The notes under the pieces are model-generated. The model had not been told where the DNA came from. It saw only the letters and a program-made list of their open reading frames with translations, and made no database searches. A DNA stretch of 64,000 nucleotides from Thiobacillus thioparus DSM 505 (GTDB lineage Bacteria > Pseudomonadota > Gammaproteobacteria > Burkholderiales > Thiobacillaceae), in the NCBI RefSeq assembly GCF_000373385.1, contig NZ_KB891330.1:1-64000 (forward strand). Reading direction: 5' to 3'. This document shows positions 38,184-47,472 of this stretch, in pieces; position 1 is the stretch's first letter; each line of letters starts with the position of its first letter. Position numbers and translations under genes: made by a program.

Positions 38184-38702
38184 TTATGCCTGCAACTTTC
38201 TGCGTAAGGTCGCAGCCAGTTGCAGCCGCGCCTCGTCACTCAGGTACTGTCCGACTTTTGTTTCGCGACCATGAGAACTCAGGCTGAGACGGCAGTTTCT
38301 GCCTGACGTCCCGCAGTCGCATATCACACGCGCCCATTGGCGATTCATTTCACGGCGCTCTCCATGCGTGCCGGCATGCCACTCCAGCACTACCACATCC
38401 CCTTCAATCGTAAGTGTTTCGTAATCCCCTTCCCGGCTGCGCAGCGCCTCCAGGGCCCATGCCAGCAATCCTATCTCCAGTCCGGCAAATGGCAGAATCA
38501 GCCAGTATCCCAGGAGTGCAAAGCCGCTTGCCGTTGCAAAACATACTGTCGCCAGACTCCAGAGCACCAGCTTCTGCTGGCGGTGTGTCAATGAATGGTT
38601 AGGGCGGGACTGGAATACAAACGCGCCTGCTGACACACCTTCACAGTCTTCCGTATTCACCTGTTCCATATGGAGAAGCGAGGAAACCGCGTGCGGCATC
38701 AT
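38184..38702 (-). CDS. DUF2244 membrane protein
   Basis: 172 residues with two adjacent helices (LVLWSLATVCFATASGFALLGYWLILPFAGLEIGLLAWALEAL), preceded by SRPNHSLTHRQQ and followed by a WARV-containing beta domain (VVVLEWHAGTHGERREMNRQWARVI). This matches DUF2244, a family frequently found next to the coxBAC operon. It lies directly upstream of coxB in the same direction. The function is unknown. Its upstream gap (38703-38798) is AT-rich and probably holds its promoter. Confidence 0.87.
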   Translation of the reverse strand: MMPHAVSSLLHMEQVNTEDCEGVSAGAFVFQSRPNHSLTHRQQKLVLWSLATVCFATASGFALLGYWLILPFAGLEIGLLAWALEALRSREGDYETLTIEGDVVVLEWHAGTHGERREMNRQWARVICDCGTSGRNCRLSLSSHGRETKVGQYLSDEARLQLAATLRRKLQA

Positions 38703-38798
38703 GTCGCAGACAGTAACACGACGCCGCTCGCCAGAACAAGCGGTACGCTCGAATTAACTTATTGATTTGTTTATAAAATATCGTTATTACAGACTATT

Positions 38799-39479
38799 CT
38801 AAGATACTAACCAATCAGGCAGCGTCAGCCATTGCGGCATGTTCACCACCAAACCTTCCCCCTCAAAAAATCCCTGAACGCCCAGACATGGGCCGGGCAG
38901 GCGCGTACGCAAGGCCACCAGATTTTCCGCTGTCAGCTGCATCGCGGACTCGATGTGGTTGCCCACCCATCCTGCCCACGGGACACGCCGCAGGGCGATC
39001 GACTCGGCCGTCAACAACGCATGATTCAGGCAACCGAGTCGCAGCCCCACCACCAGCACGACGGGCAGGCCCAGACGCAAAGCAAGGTCCGCCATATCCT
39101 CGTGCTCATTAAGCGGAACCCGCCAACCTCCTGCCCCCTCGACCACCACGATATCGGCGGCGGCGGCGAGTCGTGCATACGCCTCGGCAATGACCTCCAG
39201 GTCGATCCGCACCCCGAGCGACTCCGCTGCAATATGCGGCGCGACAGGTTCGGCAAAGGCATAGGGATTCACATCGCGCACATCCACGTCGACGTTGGCC
39301 GCCTGCACAAGTGCCGCCACGTCCTCATTCAATTCACCCACTGCAGAGCCGGCCGACACCGGCTTCATTGCCGCCACCCGCAAGCCATGCGCGCGCAGCG
39401 CATGAATCAGTGCCACCGCCACGCGCGTCTTGCCGACGCCGGTATCGGTGCCGGTGACGAACAGTCCGCGCGCGCTCAT
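38799..39479 (-). CDS. bioD: Dethiobiotin synthase
   Basis: 226 residues. P-loop GTDTGVGKTRVAVAL at the N-terminus, MKPVSAG and VVEGAGGWRVPLN identify BioD, which closes the ureido ring of dethiobiotin using CO2 and ATP. It overlaps bioC by ATGA and ends the biotin operon. Confidence 0.96.
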   Translation of the reverse strand: MSARGLFVTGTDTGVGKTRVAVALIHALRAHGLRVAAMKPVSAGSAVGELNEDVAALVQAANVDVDVRDVNPYAFAEPVAPHIAAESLGVRIDLEVIAEAYARLAAAADIVVVEGAGGWRVPLNEHEDMADLALRLGLPVVLVVGLRLGCLNHALLTAESIALRRVPWAGWVGNHIESAMQLTAENLVALRTRLPGPCLGVQGFFEGEGLVVNMPQWLTLPDWLVS

Positions 39480-40396
39480 GTCAGCCCCAGTTTGCGGCGG
39501 CGCTCGCCAATATTGAACTGGATCACCTGCCGTCCGTCTTCGCGCCGGGTCTTGTCACCTACCCAGGCATGGCCATAGATCACTTCAAAGGTCGCCGGCA
39601 GCCGTCCGTCGCGGCGTTGCATTTCATAGGCCTGTTCAAGCCGCGACCACGCCGTCTTGCCCAACAGGCCACGGCGTCGGGCCGAGGCTGCATTGTGCGC
39701 GCCGATTCCCTTGAGATCTCGCATCAATGTCTTGAGATCGGCGTAGGTCAGCGTCAGCATCTCCATTTCCATCACCGGGCTCGAGAAACCGGCGTGGATG
39801 AGCATGTCGCCGATGTCGTGCAGATCGATGAAACGGTTGACGTGCGGCGCATCGTCGATGGCCGTGAAAGCCTCGCGTAGTTCCTTCAGCGTGTCGGGAC
39901 CGAATGTGGCGAAGATCAGCAGACCGCCTGGAGCCAGCACCTGATGAAACCCCTTGAACGTGGTTTCAAGATCGTGCGCCCACTGTATGGCCAGACTGGA
40001 CCAGACGAGATCCATGCTGTTGGGCGAAAGCGGAAGCCGCTCCATATCGGCGCACACCAGATGATTCACCTCCGCAGGCGAAGGCGCCAGGCGATGCAGC
40101 ACGCGCCGTGCCCACGTCGGCAGTGGCAGGCGAGTACGCGCCGCCTTCAGCATGGCCGGCGCGATGTCGAGCGCACAGAATTCGGATGCCGCATAGCGCG
40201 AACGCAGATGTGCCAGTCCATAGCCGGTGCCGGTACCGACATCGAGCACACGGCCCGGTTGCAGCGACATGAAATCGAGACGTTCCAGCAGGCGATCGCA
40301 TACTTCGCGTTGCAATACCGCGTGTGCGTCGTAGCTGGCGGCGGCATGGTCGAACGCACGCCGCACTTCGGCGAAATCGAGCTCGGCTTCAGTCAT
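39476..40396 (-). CDS. bioC: Malonyl-ACP O-methyltransferase
   Basis: 306 residues from ATG 40396, overlapping the bioH stop by 8 nt. FDHAAASYDAHAVLQREVCDRLLERL, SAM motif VLDVGTGTGYGLAHL, and ALDIAPAML are typical of BioC, as is LVWSSLAIQWAHDLETTFKGFHQVLAPGGLLIFATFGPDTLKELREAF. It starts pimelate synthesis by methylating malonyl-ACP. The C-terminus is longer than in E. coli (YGHAWVGDKTRREDG region), as in many betaproteobacteria. Confidence 0.95.
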   Translation of the reverse strand: MTEAELDFAEVRRAFDHAAASYDAHAVLQREVCDRLLERLDFMSLQPGRVLDVGTGTGYGLAHLRSRYAASEFCALDIAPAMLKAARTRLPLPTWARRVLHRLAPSPAEVNHLVCADMERLPLSPNSMDLVWSSLAIQWAHDLETTFKGFHQVLAPGGLLIFATFGPDTLKELREAFTAIDDAPHVNRFIDLHDIGDMLIHAGFSSPVMEMEMLTLTYADLKTLMRDLKGIGAHNAASARRRGLLGKTAWSRLEQAYEMQRRDGRLPATFEVIYGHAWVGDKTRREDGRQVIQFNIGERRRKLGLT

Positions 40397-41135
40397 GGGC
40401 AAAGCGCCTGATCGCAGCAGCCACGTCTGCACTGTGCGACAGATGCGGCGCATGCGCGGCTCGGGCCAGTTCGACATACCGTGCGTCCGGGAGGGTTTCA
40501 GCCAGCCAGCGCCCTGCCGCCACCGGCGTCAACGCATCGAGTGCGCCATGCAGCACCAACGTCGGCTGCGTCAGCTGCGGCAACTGCTCACGCAAATCTG
40601 TTTCACGCAGAATCGTCAATCCGCCCGACAAGGCTTCGGCGCGCGCCGGCGGCAGGGGCAGAAAGTGCTGGCGCAGCTGCTGCAGCAACGATTTTTGATC
40701 GGGCACGCCACGTGTCTGCAAGCTGAGAAATCGCAACAGCGTGGCCTGCGGGTCGGCCAGCAGCGCTGCGCCGAAATCCTTCAGGTCGGTTGCAGGCATC
40801 CCATGCAACCAGCTTTCATCCGAAACGAATCGCGGCGTCGAGGCCAGCAGGATCAGGCGCCTCAATTTGCCCGGATGATCGAGCGCAGCGCGCATCACCA
40901 CTTGCCCACCCAGTGACCAGCCCAGCACGATGCTGTCTTCCGGAACCTGGGCCACCAGATCGTCTGCCCAGCTCTGCAGCGAGTTGTTCGGCAGATCATT
41001 GCGCCCGCCATGTCCTGGCAAATTGAGTGCGCGCACGTCGAAATCGTCAGCCAGACATTGCACCAGCACGTCGAAAACGCGTGTGTTCATACCCCAGCCA
41101 TGCACCAGCGCCAGGATGGGCTTAGTCGAGCGCAT
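40389..41135 (-). CDS. bioH: Pimeloyl-ACP methyl ester carboxylesterase
   Basis: 248 residues from ATG 41135, overlapping bioF by 14 nt. Alpha/beta hydrolase: LVHGWGMNTRVFD (oxyanion region), nucleophile elbow LGWSLGGQV (GxSxG), Asp in LVLHGALDALTPV and His in AAHAPHLSH. BioH removes the methyl group from pimeloyl-ACP methyl ester to end pimelate elongation. The bioF-bioH-bioC order is consistent. Confidence 0.95.
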   Translation of the reverse strand: MRSTKPILALVHGWGMNTRVFDVLVQCLADDFDVRALNLPGHGGRNDLPNNSLQSWADDLVAQVPEDSIVLGWSLGGQVVMRAALDHPGKLRRLILLASTPRFVSDESWLHGMPATDLKDFGAALLADPQATLLRFLSLQTRGVPDQKSLLQQLRQHFLPLPPARAEALSGGLTILRETDLREQLPQLTQPTLVLHGALDALTPVAAGRWLAETLPDARYVELARAAHAPHLSHSADVAAAIRRFAHD

Positions 41136-42282
41136 GCAGGGCCTCCACCAGCTGAGCGACATCGTCGGCGCTATGCGACGCCGACAACGTAATGCGCAAG
41201 CGCGCCGTGCCGACGGGGACCGTCGGCGTGCGGATGGCAGGCACCATCAGCCCGCGCTGCAGCAGGTCTTTCGACAGCTGTACCGCATCGGCATTCGCAC
41301 CGATCACCAGCGGCTGGATCGGTGTATCCGAGGGCATCAGAACGCCCCGTTTCAAACCTGCCAGTCCTTGACGCAATTGTGCGACATGCGCACTCAGCCG
41401 TGCGCGCCGCGCTGCGCCTGCTTCAATCTGGCGCAGGCTCTCCAACAGGCATGCCGCCAGGAACGGCGGCGAGGCAGTCGTGTAGATATAGGGGCGCGCC
41501 TTCTGGATCAGCCACTCGATCACGTCCGGCTGCGCCGCCACAGCGGCACCCGACACGCCAGCCGCCTTGCCCAACGTGGCCAGGTAGATGACACGGTCAC
41601 TTGCACGTGCAGCGTCCGTCAGCCCACCTCGGCCCTGATTCAGCACGCCGAAACCGTGCGCATCGTCGAGATACAGCCAGGCGTCGTAACGTTCGACCAG
41701 GTCGAGCAGGGCGTCGACCGGCGCCAAGTCGCCATCCATACTGAAGACCAGGTCGGAGACAATGAGCCTGTCCTGGGCCGTACTGTCTGCGAGTTGCGAT
41801 TCAAGTTGCGCGAGATCGTTGTGGCGGTAGCGGGAGAAACGCGCACCGGACAGCTGCGCTGCGTCGACCAGCGAGGCATGGTCGAGCCTGTCGGCGAAGA
41901 GCTCGCCGTGGCGGCCGACCAACGCGGTGATCACCGCGAGGTTCGCCATGTAACCGGTGGAAAACAGCAGGGCCGCCGGCTTGCCGATGAAACCGGCAAA
42001 GGCAGACTCGAAGTCGTGATGAAGGCGGTGATGGCCAGTGATGAGATGGGCGGCCCCTGCACCGACACCGCATTGGTCGAGCGCGGCATGCGCAGCCCGG
42101 ATCAACGCCGGATCGGCGGCAAGGCCGAGGTAATCGTTGCTGCAGAAGGAAATGACGTGCTGGCCGTTGATCGTGACGTGGGCGCCTTGTGCGCCGTCAA
42201 GCAACAGGCGCCGCCGTTCGAGATGATCGGTCCTCAGCGCCGCCAGCCCCTGCCGCAGGCGGGTCAGCGCAGCGAAACTCAC
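41122..42282 (-). CDS. bioF: 8-amino-7-oxononanoate synthase
   Basis: 386 residues from GTG 42282, which overlaps the bioB stop as GTGA; the far longer open frame upstream is a shadow of bioB. Fold-type I PLP enzyme: [56 protein letters not shown] and the PLP lysine in [12 protein letters not shown]. It condenses pimeloyl-ACP with alanine. Confidence 0.96.
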   Translation of the reverse strand: MSFAALTRLRQGLAALRTDHLERRRLLLDGAQGAHVTINGQHVISFCSNDYLGLAADPALIRAAHAALDQCGVGAGAAHLITGHHRLHHDFESAFAGFIGKPAALLFSTGYMANLAVITALVGRHGELFADRLDHASLVDAAQLSGARFSRYRHNDLAQLESQLADSTAQDRLIVSDLVFSMDGDLAPVDALLDLVERYDAWLYLDDAHGFGVLNQGRGGLTDAARASDRVIYLATLGKAAGVSGAAVAAQPDVIEWLIQKARPYIYTTASPPFLAACLLESLRQIEAGAARRARLSAHVAQLRQGLAGLKRGVLMPSDTPIQPLVIGANADAVQLSKDLLQRGLMVPAIRTPTVPVGTARLRITLSASHSADDVAQLVEALHALD

Positions 42283-43232
42283 AACGGCTGCAGGCCCAGC
42301 GAATCGAACAGGCGCTGATCGCGTTCCCACTCGGGGTTGCCGGTGGTGAGCAGCTTTTCGCCGTAGAAGATCGAATTGGCCCCAGCGAGGAAGCACAGCG
42401 CCTGCACGGCGTCGCTCATCTGCTGGCGACCGGCCGACAGGCGCACGAAGCTCTTCGGCATGGAAATGCGCGCCACCGCGATGGTGCGAACGAACTCCAA
42501 TGGATCGAGCGCTTCGGTGCCGGCCAGCGGCGTGCCTTCGACCTGGACCAGCAGGTTGATCGGCACCGATTCCGGCTGCGGATCGAGCGAGGCCAGCTGC
42601 GCGATCAGGCCGGCGCGCTGGGTGCGCGACTCGCCCATGCCGACGATGCCGCCGCAGCAGACATGCAGGTCGGCATGGCGCACGCGCTCGAGGGTATCGA
42701 GGCGATCCTGATACTCGCGCGTGGTGATGATCTCGCCGTAGAACTCGGGCGCAGTGTCGAGGTTGTGGTTGTAGTAGTCGAGGCCGGCCTGCTTCAGCTG
42801 CTCGGCCTGGCCGTCCTTCAACATGCCCAGCGTGGCGCAGGTCTCCAGCCCCAGCGCCTTCACTTCGCGCACCATGTCCAGCACGGGTTCGAGGTCGCGC
42901 TGCTTGGGGCCACGCCAAGCCGCGCCCATGCAGAAGCGCGACGCGCCGGCGGCCTTGGCGGCCCTGGCGGCTGTCAGCACGTCGTCGAGATCGAGCAGAC
43001 CCTGGTTTTCCACGCCGGCGTCGTAACGTGCCGATTGCGGACAATAGCCGCAATCCTCGGAACAGCCGCCGGTCTTGATCGACAGCAGCGTCGACAACTG
43101 CACGCGATTGGGGTCGAAGTTTCCACGATGCACCGTTTGCGCCCGATACATCAGGTCGGCAAACGGCAAGGCAAACAGCGCCTCGATGTCTGCCATGGAT
43201 AGGCGCGCAGGCGGTTGAGTCATGTCATTCAT
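42279..43232 (-). CDS. bioB: Biotin synthase
   Basis: 317 residues. Radical-SAM cysteines in [19 protein letters not shown], plus [23 protein letters not shown] and the SAM/2Fe-2S site residues ([24 protein letters not shown]). It inserts sulfur into dethiobiotin. The start overlaps the upstream membrane-protein stop by 8 nt. Confidence 0.97.
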   Translation of the reverse strand: MNDMTQPPARLSMADIEALFALPFADLMYRAQTVHRGNFDPNRVQLSTLLSIKTGGCSEDCGYCPQSARYDAGVENQGLLDLDDVLTAARAAKAAGASRFCMGAAWRGPKQRDLEPVLDMVREVKALGLETCATLGMLKDGQAEQLKQAGLDYYNHNLDTAPEFYGEIITTREYQDRLDTLERVRHADLHVCCGGIVGMGESRTQRAGLIAQLASLDPQPESVPINLLVQVEGTPLAGTEALDPLEFVRTIAVARISMPKSFVRLSAGRQQMSDAVQALCFLAGANSIFYGEKLLTTGNPEWERDQRLFDSLGLQPL

Positions 43233-43683
43233 TGATGGCTACCTCGATGGTCATGTCCTGCCACGGCTCACGCGCGGCCCGGTAAATGTCAAACAACGCC
43301 CACGGCACGATCACCACCACCGCGAATCCCTGCACCAGCATCAGTCCCTGCCAGCCCCCCAGTAGGCCGTAGAGCGGCTGGCCGAACACCACCAGACTGC
43401 CCATTACGCCGTAATAGCGGTAACCTGCCCATTTGTTGTAATGCGTCGTGCGCGGATTCGGATGGTGCGCGATACTGGCATAGACGAAAATCGACGCGCC
43501 CAGCCAGATCATGACCGGCGGCAACGACAGCACGAACGGCAGGAAACCGATCTTGTGGCCGGCAAGCAGCTTGCCCAGCAGTAGCGCCGTCAGCGAAATC
43601 AGCAACACCACGACGGTGATGAAATTGAACAGCTGTGCGGCGAAGCGGGAAGATGAAGCTGGAATGACGCGTTTGGCTTTCAT
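43225..43683 (-). CDS. Four-helix membrane protein heading the biotin operon, function unknown
   Basis: 152 residues from ATG 43683. Four hydrophobic segments ([82 protein letters not shown]) alternate with short basic loops. I do not recognise the family. Its stop overlaps bioB, so it is the first gene of the biotin transcript. Such position could suit a biotin-related transporter or unrelated function; no evidence decides. Confidence 0.75.
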   Translation of the reverse strand: MKAKRVIPASSSRFAAQLFNFITVVVLLISLTALLLGKLLAGHKIGFLPFVLSLPPVMIWLGASIFVYASIAHHPNPRTTHYNKWAGYRYYGVMGSLVVFGQPLYGLLGGWQGLMLVQGFAVVVIVPWALFDIYRAAREPWQDMTIEVAINE

Positions 43684-43690
43684 GACCGCA

Positions 43691-43719
43691 ATTTTCAGGG
43701 TGCACGCAGCCCCTGTCAA
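43691..43719 (-). promoter_or_regulatory. Candidate promoter of the biotin operon
   Basis: On the reverse strand a perfect TTGACA (43719-43714) is followed after 17 nt by GAAAAT (43696-43691), four of six matches. The predicted start is at about 43684, almost on the ATG (43683), which has no ribosome-binding site. This would make the first gene leaderless or nearly so. Confidence 0.5.
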
Positions 43720-43737
43720 ATTTCATCGACGATAAAA

Positions 43738-44430
43738 TTGAACATCCGATCAATTTTTAATCAACTCGCCCCGCGAACCTGCCTGCTGTGTGGCGACGCG
43801 GCGCGCACCGGGCATACATGCCCAGCCTGCCTGGCCGATCTGCCCTGGCACACGCAGCCACAGTGTCCGCAGTGCGCCACGCCCACGCCCCAGGGACAGA
43901 CCTGCGGGCCCTGCCTCAAACGCCCGCCTGCGTTCGACCGTACCATTGCGGCGCTGAGCTATGTCTTTCCGCTCGACCGATTGATTCCGCGCCTGAAATA
44001 CCATGGCCAGCTTGCCATCGCGCCGGCGCTGGGCGAGTGGCTGACCCGGGCCACGGAAGCTGCACCGGTCCCGGATCGCATGATTGCCATGCCCCTGCAT
44101 GCGACACGCATCCGGGAGCGCGGCTTCAACCACGCCACCGAAATCGCCCGTGACGTGGCGGCCCGGCAGGGACTCCCGCTCGATCTCAGCAGTTGCCAGC
44201 GCATCCGCGACACGCCTCCCCAGATGGGACTGAAACACGATGCACGGCGCCGTAATCTGCGTGGCGCATTTGCCTGTTCTGGGGACGTACGGGGGCAGCA
44301 CATCGCGCTGGTCGACGACGTGATGACGACCGGCACCAGCCTCGACGAACTGGCTGCAACGCTGAAGCGGGCCGGCGCACGCGAAGTGACGTGCTGGGTA
44401 GCGGCACGGACGCTACGCCCCGGGGCCTGA
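43738..44430 (+). CDS. comF: ComF-family phosphoribosyltransferase-like protein
   Basis: 230 residues if TTG 43738 is the start; no ATG fits nearby. An N-terminal zinc-ribbon (CLLCGDAARTGHTCPACLADLP, then CPQCATPTPQGQTCGPCLK) precedes a PRTase domain with PP-loop IALVDDVMTTGTSLDELAATLK. ComF proteins are linked to DNA uptake and fork-repair functions. It diverges from the biotin operon, a conserved arrangement. The start codon is uncertain. Confidence 0.9.
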   Translation: MNIRSIFNQLAPRTCLLCGDAARTGHTCPACLADLPWHTQPQCPQCATPTPQGQTCGPCLKRPPAFDRTIAALSYVFPLDRLIPRLKYHGQLAIAPALGEWLTRATEAAPVPDRMIAMPLHATRIRERGFNHATEIARDVAARQGLPLDLSSCQRIRDTPPQMGLKHDARRRNLRGAFACSGDVRGQHIALVDDVMTTGTSLDELAATLKRAGAREVTCWVAARTLRPGA

Positions 44431-44514
44431 CTCCCCAAATCAGCAGATAACCGGCGCAACACGGCTTGTTGCCATCCTTCCCGGGACGCGAGACAAGCCT
44501 GTTGCGGTTTGGGA

Positions 44515-44798
44515 TGGCCGCGACAGGATTGACCAAAGCCCGTATTCATGGCGTCCTCGCACAGCACGACCTTTCCTTGCCCGAGAGGCCGGCCGCCCCG
44601 AATGCTTCGTCAAGCTTTCCCTTCATGGCCGCAAGCCCATCCGGGTCGCAGGTCGCCAGATAGGTGAATATCTCGCGCAGATTGACCGCGCCAGGCAGAT
44701 ACCCTTGGCGTACACGTCAGGGTCGCGGGTATCGATCACGACCAGGGCTCGCTCGCCATGGCAGCTTGCAGGTCAACGGGTTCAATCAGTACGCTCAT
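44515..44798 (-). pseudogene. Frameshifted rhodanese (thiosulfate sulfurtransferase) remnant
   Basis: From ATG 44798 (GGGAG 6 nt upstream) the reverse strand reads MSVLIEPVDLQAAMASE, then shifts frame near 44750 into LVVIDTRDPDVYAKG, again near 44702 into YLPGAVNLREIFTYL, and again near 44570 into VVLCEDAMNTGFGQSCRG. These are in-order pieces of a rhodanese domain (IDTRDxDxYxxGHLPGAVNL). The original catalytic-loop and C-terminal parts are lost or unrecognisable beyond 44515, though a shadow frame continues to about 44433. Three frameshifts in about 280 bp point to decay, not a single sequencing error. Confidence 0.78.
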
Positions 44799-45023
44799 CC
44801 ATGTCTCCCGGGGCGGAATTGAAGTCGCTTCTGCTTGTGCAGCAAGCATGCCACCCCGAAAAGACGAATGGAATCAAACTCTATCCAATTCCGCTTCAGC
44901 TCGGGCCATGACGGATCGTTTACAAAATGCTGACAGATTGCGGAGAACGCTCGGGAAACGGAGAAGGGCTCCGCGAGGACATTGCCGGCTTGGTCTTCGC
45001 GATGAACCTGGCGTATGGACCGG
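44799..45023. other. Intergenic stretch between rhodanese remnant and dgt
   Basis: About 225 bp with no convincing gene on either strand. The short open frames are out of phase with any recognisable protein. It probably represents degraded sequence continuous with the rhodanese pseudogene. Confidence 0.5.
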
Positions 45024-46154
45024 TCAACCGTAGATTTCTTCCACCGCAAAAATCCGCTGGTGTTCGCGCATGGCATAGCGGTCGGTCATCCCCGCGATGT
45101 AATCGGCCACGGCGCGTGCACCCTCGAGCGACTCACGTGTCTGGTGCTCCGGCGGCAGTAGGCGGGCATCGCCGGTGAAGGCCGTGTAGAGATCGCTGAT
45201 GATGCGCCCCGCCTTGGCACTCATGCGTGCCACCTTGTAATGGCGGTACAGGTGGCGCAGCAGGAAGCGTTTGAGTTCCCGGTGCTCGTCGAGCAGCGCG
45301 GGGCTGAACGCCGCCAGCGGCGGCGCGGCGCGCACCTCGTCCAGGGTCTGCACGCCGCGATTCTCGACGTTCATGCGCGTGGTATTCACCAGATCGAGAA
45401 TCAGCGTGTTGATGATGCGGCGAACGGTTTCGGTCACCACCCGACGCCCCTGCAAGGCCGGATATTTCGCACGCACTTCCGCCAGGTGGCGGGCGAAGAT
45501 CTGGACTTCGCTCAACTGCTCCAGCGTGATCAGCCCGGAGCGCAGGCCGTCGTCGACGTCGTGGTTGTTGTAGGCGATCTCGTCCGCCAGGTTGGCAATC
45601 TGTGCCTCGAGCGAAGGCTGCTGCTTGTTCAGGAAGCGCTCGCCCACTACGCCGAGCTTTTCCGCATTGGCGAGTGAGCAATGCTTGAGGATGCCCTCGC
45701 GTGCCTCGAAGGTGAGATTCAAGCCCTCGAATTCGGCATAGCGCTCTTCCAGCAGATCGACCACGCGCAGTGATTGCAGGTTGTGCTCGAAGCCGCCGTG
45801 TTCGCGCATGCAGGCATTCAGCGCATCCTGGCCGGCATGACCGAACGGCGTGTGGCCCAGATCGTGCGCCAGTGCGACCGCTTCCACCAGGTCTTCGTTC
45901 AGGTTCAGCAGGCGCGCGATGGTCCGGCCGATCTGCGCGACCTCGATGCTGTGGGTGAGGCGGGTGCGGAACAGGTCGCCTTCGTGGTTCACGAATACCT
46001 GGGTCTTGTACTCCAGCCGCCGGAACGCGGTGGAATGGATGATGCGGTCGCGGTCACGCTGGAATTCGGAACGCGGCGCGGCGGAAGGTTCGGGATGCAG
46101 GCGACCGCGGGTTTGGCTGGAATGCGCTGCGTAGGAGGCGAACGACGGTTCCAT
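45024..46154 (-). CDS. dgt: dGTPase-like HD-domain triphosphohydrolase
   Basis: 376 residues from ATG 46154, with AAGGA 6 nt upstream; a TTG at 46160 is in frame but less likely. HD motif residues: [17 protein letters not shown], the His-Asp pair in [15 protein letters not shown], and [15 protein letters not shown]. The family removes triphosphate from dGTP and sometimes other dNTPs. It is separated by 13 bp from aroB, as in many proteobacteria. Confidence 0.94.
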   Translation of the reverse strand: MEPSFASYAAHSSQTRGRLHPEPSAAPRSEFQRDRDRIIHSTAFRRLEYKTQVFVNHEGDLFRTRLTHSIEVAQIGRTIARLLNLNEDLVEAVALAHDLGHTPFGHAGQDALNACMREHGGFEHNLQSLRVVDLLEERYAEFEGLNLTFEAREGILKHCSLANAEKLGVVGERFLNKQQPSLEAQIANLADEIAYNNHDVDDGLRSGLITLEQLSEVQIFARHLAEVRAKYPALQGRRVVTETVRRIINTLILDLVNTTRMNVENRGVQTLDEVRAAPPLAAFSPALLDEHRELKRFLLRHLYRHYKVARMSAKAGRIISDLYTAFTGDARLLPPEHQTRESLEGARAVADYIAGMTDRYAMREHQRIFAVEEIYG

Positions 46155-46167
46155 CAACAATCCTTTT

Positions 46168-47247
46168 TCAATGCGGTGCGATCAGCACGCCAGTCAGCAC
46201 ATCGGTCGGCACGTCCGCGGTAATCACCGCCTCGCCCAGTTTCTTCAGCAGGACGAAACGCATCTTTCCGCCCTCCACTTTCTTGTCGTGGCCCATGTAT
46301 TCAAGATACGTGTCCGCGCCCAGATCCGGCGCCACGTCAGGCAACCCCGCGACACGGATCAGCGCACGCGTCCGCGCAACGTCGGCTTCGGACAGCCAGC
46401 CCATCCGCCGCGACGTTTCCGCCGCCATCGCCATGCCGGCGGCCACGGCCTCGCCATGCAGCCAGTTACCGTAGCCCATGCCGGTTTCGATCGCATGGCC
46501 GAAGGTGTGTCCCAGGTTGAGGATCGCACGAATACCGCCTTCGCGTTCGTCCTGTCCCACCACTTGCGCCTTGATTTCGCAAGAACGATAAATCGCATGG
46601 GTGATCGCCACGGGATCGAGTGCACGCAGCCTGTCCATGTTGGCTTCCAGCCAGGCAAGAAAGCCGGCATCCCAGATCAGGCCGTACTTGATCACCTCGG
46701 CGAGTCCTGCCGACAATTCGCGTGCAGGCAGCGTCTTCAAGGTGTCGGTGTCGGCCAATACCACTTTCGGCTGATAGAACGCGCCGATCATGTTCTTGCC
46801 GAGCGGATGGTTGATCCCGGTCTTGCCGCCCACCGACGAATCGACCTGAGACAGCAGCGTGGTAGGAATCTGGATGAAGGGCACGCCGCGCTGATAGCTC
46901 GCCGCGGCGAATCCGGTCATGTCGCCAATCACGCCGCCGCCCAGCGCGATCAGAGTGGTCTTGCGCTCGGCGCGCTGGGTCAGCAGCGCATCGAAAATCA
47001 AATTCAGCGTTTCCCAGTTCTTGCAAGCCTCGCCGTCCGGCAGCACCACCTGCGCAACCGCCACCCCCGCAGCCTCCAGTGTTGCCTTCAACTGCACCAG
47101 ATACAACGGTGCCACAACGGTGTTGGTGACCACCATCACACGTTTTTGGGGCAAGTGCGGCAGAATCAGCTCAGGCCGGCCCAACAACCCCGAGCCAATA
47201 TGGATAGGGTAGGAACGATCGCCGAGATCGACATGGAGGGTTTGCAT
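46168..47247 (-). CDS. aroB: 3-dehydroquinate synthase
   Basis: 359 residues from ATG 47247. NAD and zinc motifs: [75 protein letters not shown] and [10 protein letters not shown]. It catalyses the second step of the shikimate pathway. No aroK lies upstream; the gene starts at the border with the glycan region. Confidence 0.96.
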   Translation of the reverse strand: MQTLHVDLGDRSYPIHIGSGLLGRPELILPHLPQKRVMVVTNTVVAPLYLVQLKATLEAAGVAVAQVVLPDGEACKNWETLNLIFDALLTQRAERKTTLIALGGGVIGDMTGFAAASYQRGVPFIQIPTTLLSQVDSSVGGKTGINHPLGKNMIGAFYQPKVVLADTDTLKTLPARELSAGLAEVIKYGLIWDAGFLAWLEANMDRLRALDPVAITHAIYRSCEIKAQVVGQDEREGGIRAILNLGHTFGHAIETGMGYGNWLHGEAVAAGMAMAAETSRRMGWLSEADVARTRALIRVAGLPDVAPDLGADTYLEYMGHDKKVEGGKMRFVLLKKLGEAVITADVPTDVLTGVLIAPH

Positions 47248-47472
47248 GAAACGGAAAAAAGAAAAGGGTTGTTCGATTGTAACCAAAGCCGGCATATTCC
47301 CTGAATTACCGCGCATGGCATATAGCTTGCTGAACCACCACTCAATTAATAATGATGACCATGAATACTCGCTCACCACTCAGTTGGCGCTCATTTCCAC
47401 ATTGCCACAACCGAAACGAACGCACATGCCAAGCAGCGGCTTTGTTTCTGTGTCGTCATATCGCCAGGAGTG
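47248..47472. other. Intergenic boundary between aroB and the glycan genes
   Basis: 225 bp separating the divergent aroB and first glycan gene. It contains the sigma-54-type promoter at 47316-47331 and, downstream, an AT-richer leader with CAATTAATAATGATGA near 47342. No hairpin terminator was recognised. Confidence 0.6.
47316..47331 (+). promoter_or_regulatory. Candidate sigma-54 (RpoN) promoter of the glycan gene cluster
   Basis: TGGCATATAGCTTGCT fits TGGCAYRNNNNTTGCW at every defined position: GG at 47317-47318 and GC at 47329-47330, ten bases apart. Transcription would start near 47342 and leave a leader of about 130 nt before 47473. Sigma-54 with the PrsK/PrsR pair is known to control PEP-CTERM/EpsH-type exopolysaccharide genes. 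Confidence 0.7.

Noticed and set aside
38703-38798. FNR half-site (TTGAT) near 38763
   Set aside because: Only one half-site is visible in an AT-rich region without the complementary half, so it cannot be claimed.
42283-43053. Extension of the bioF frame upstream through bioB
   Set aside because: The extension is Arg-rich noise in another frame of bioB. The GTG overlapping the bioB stop gives a normal BioF length.
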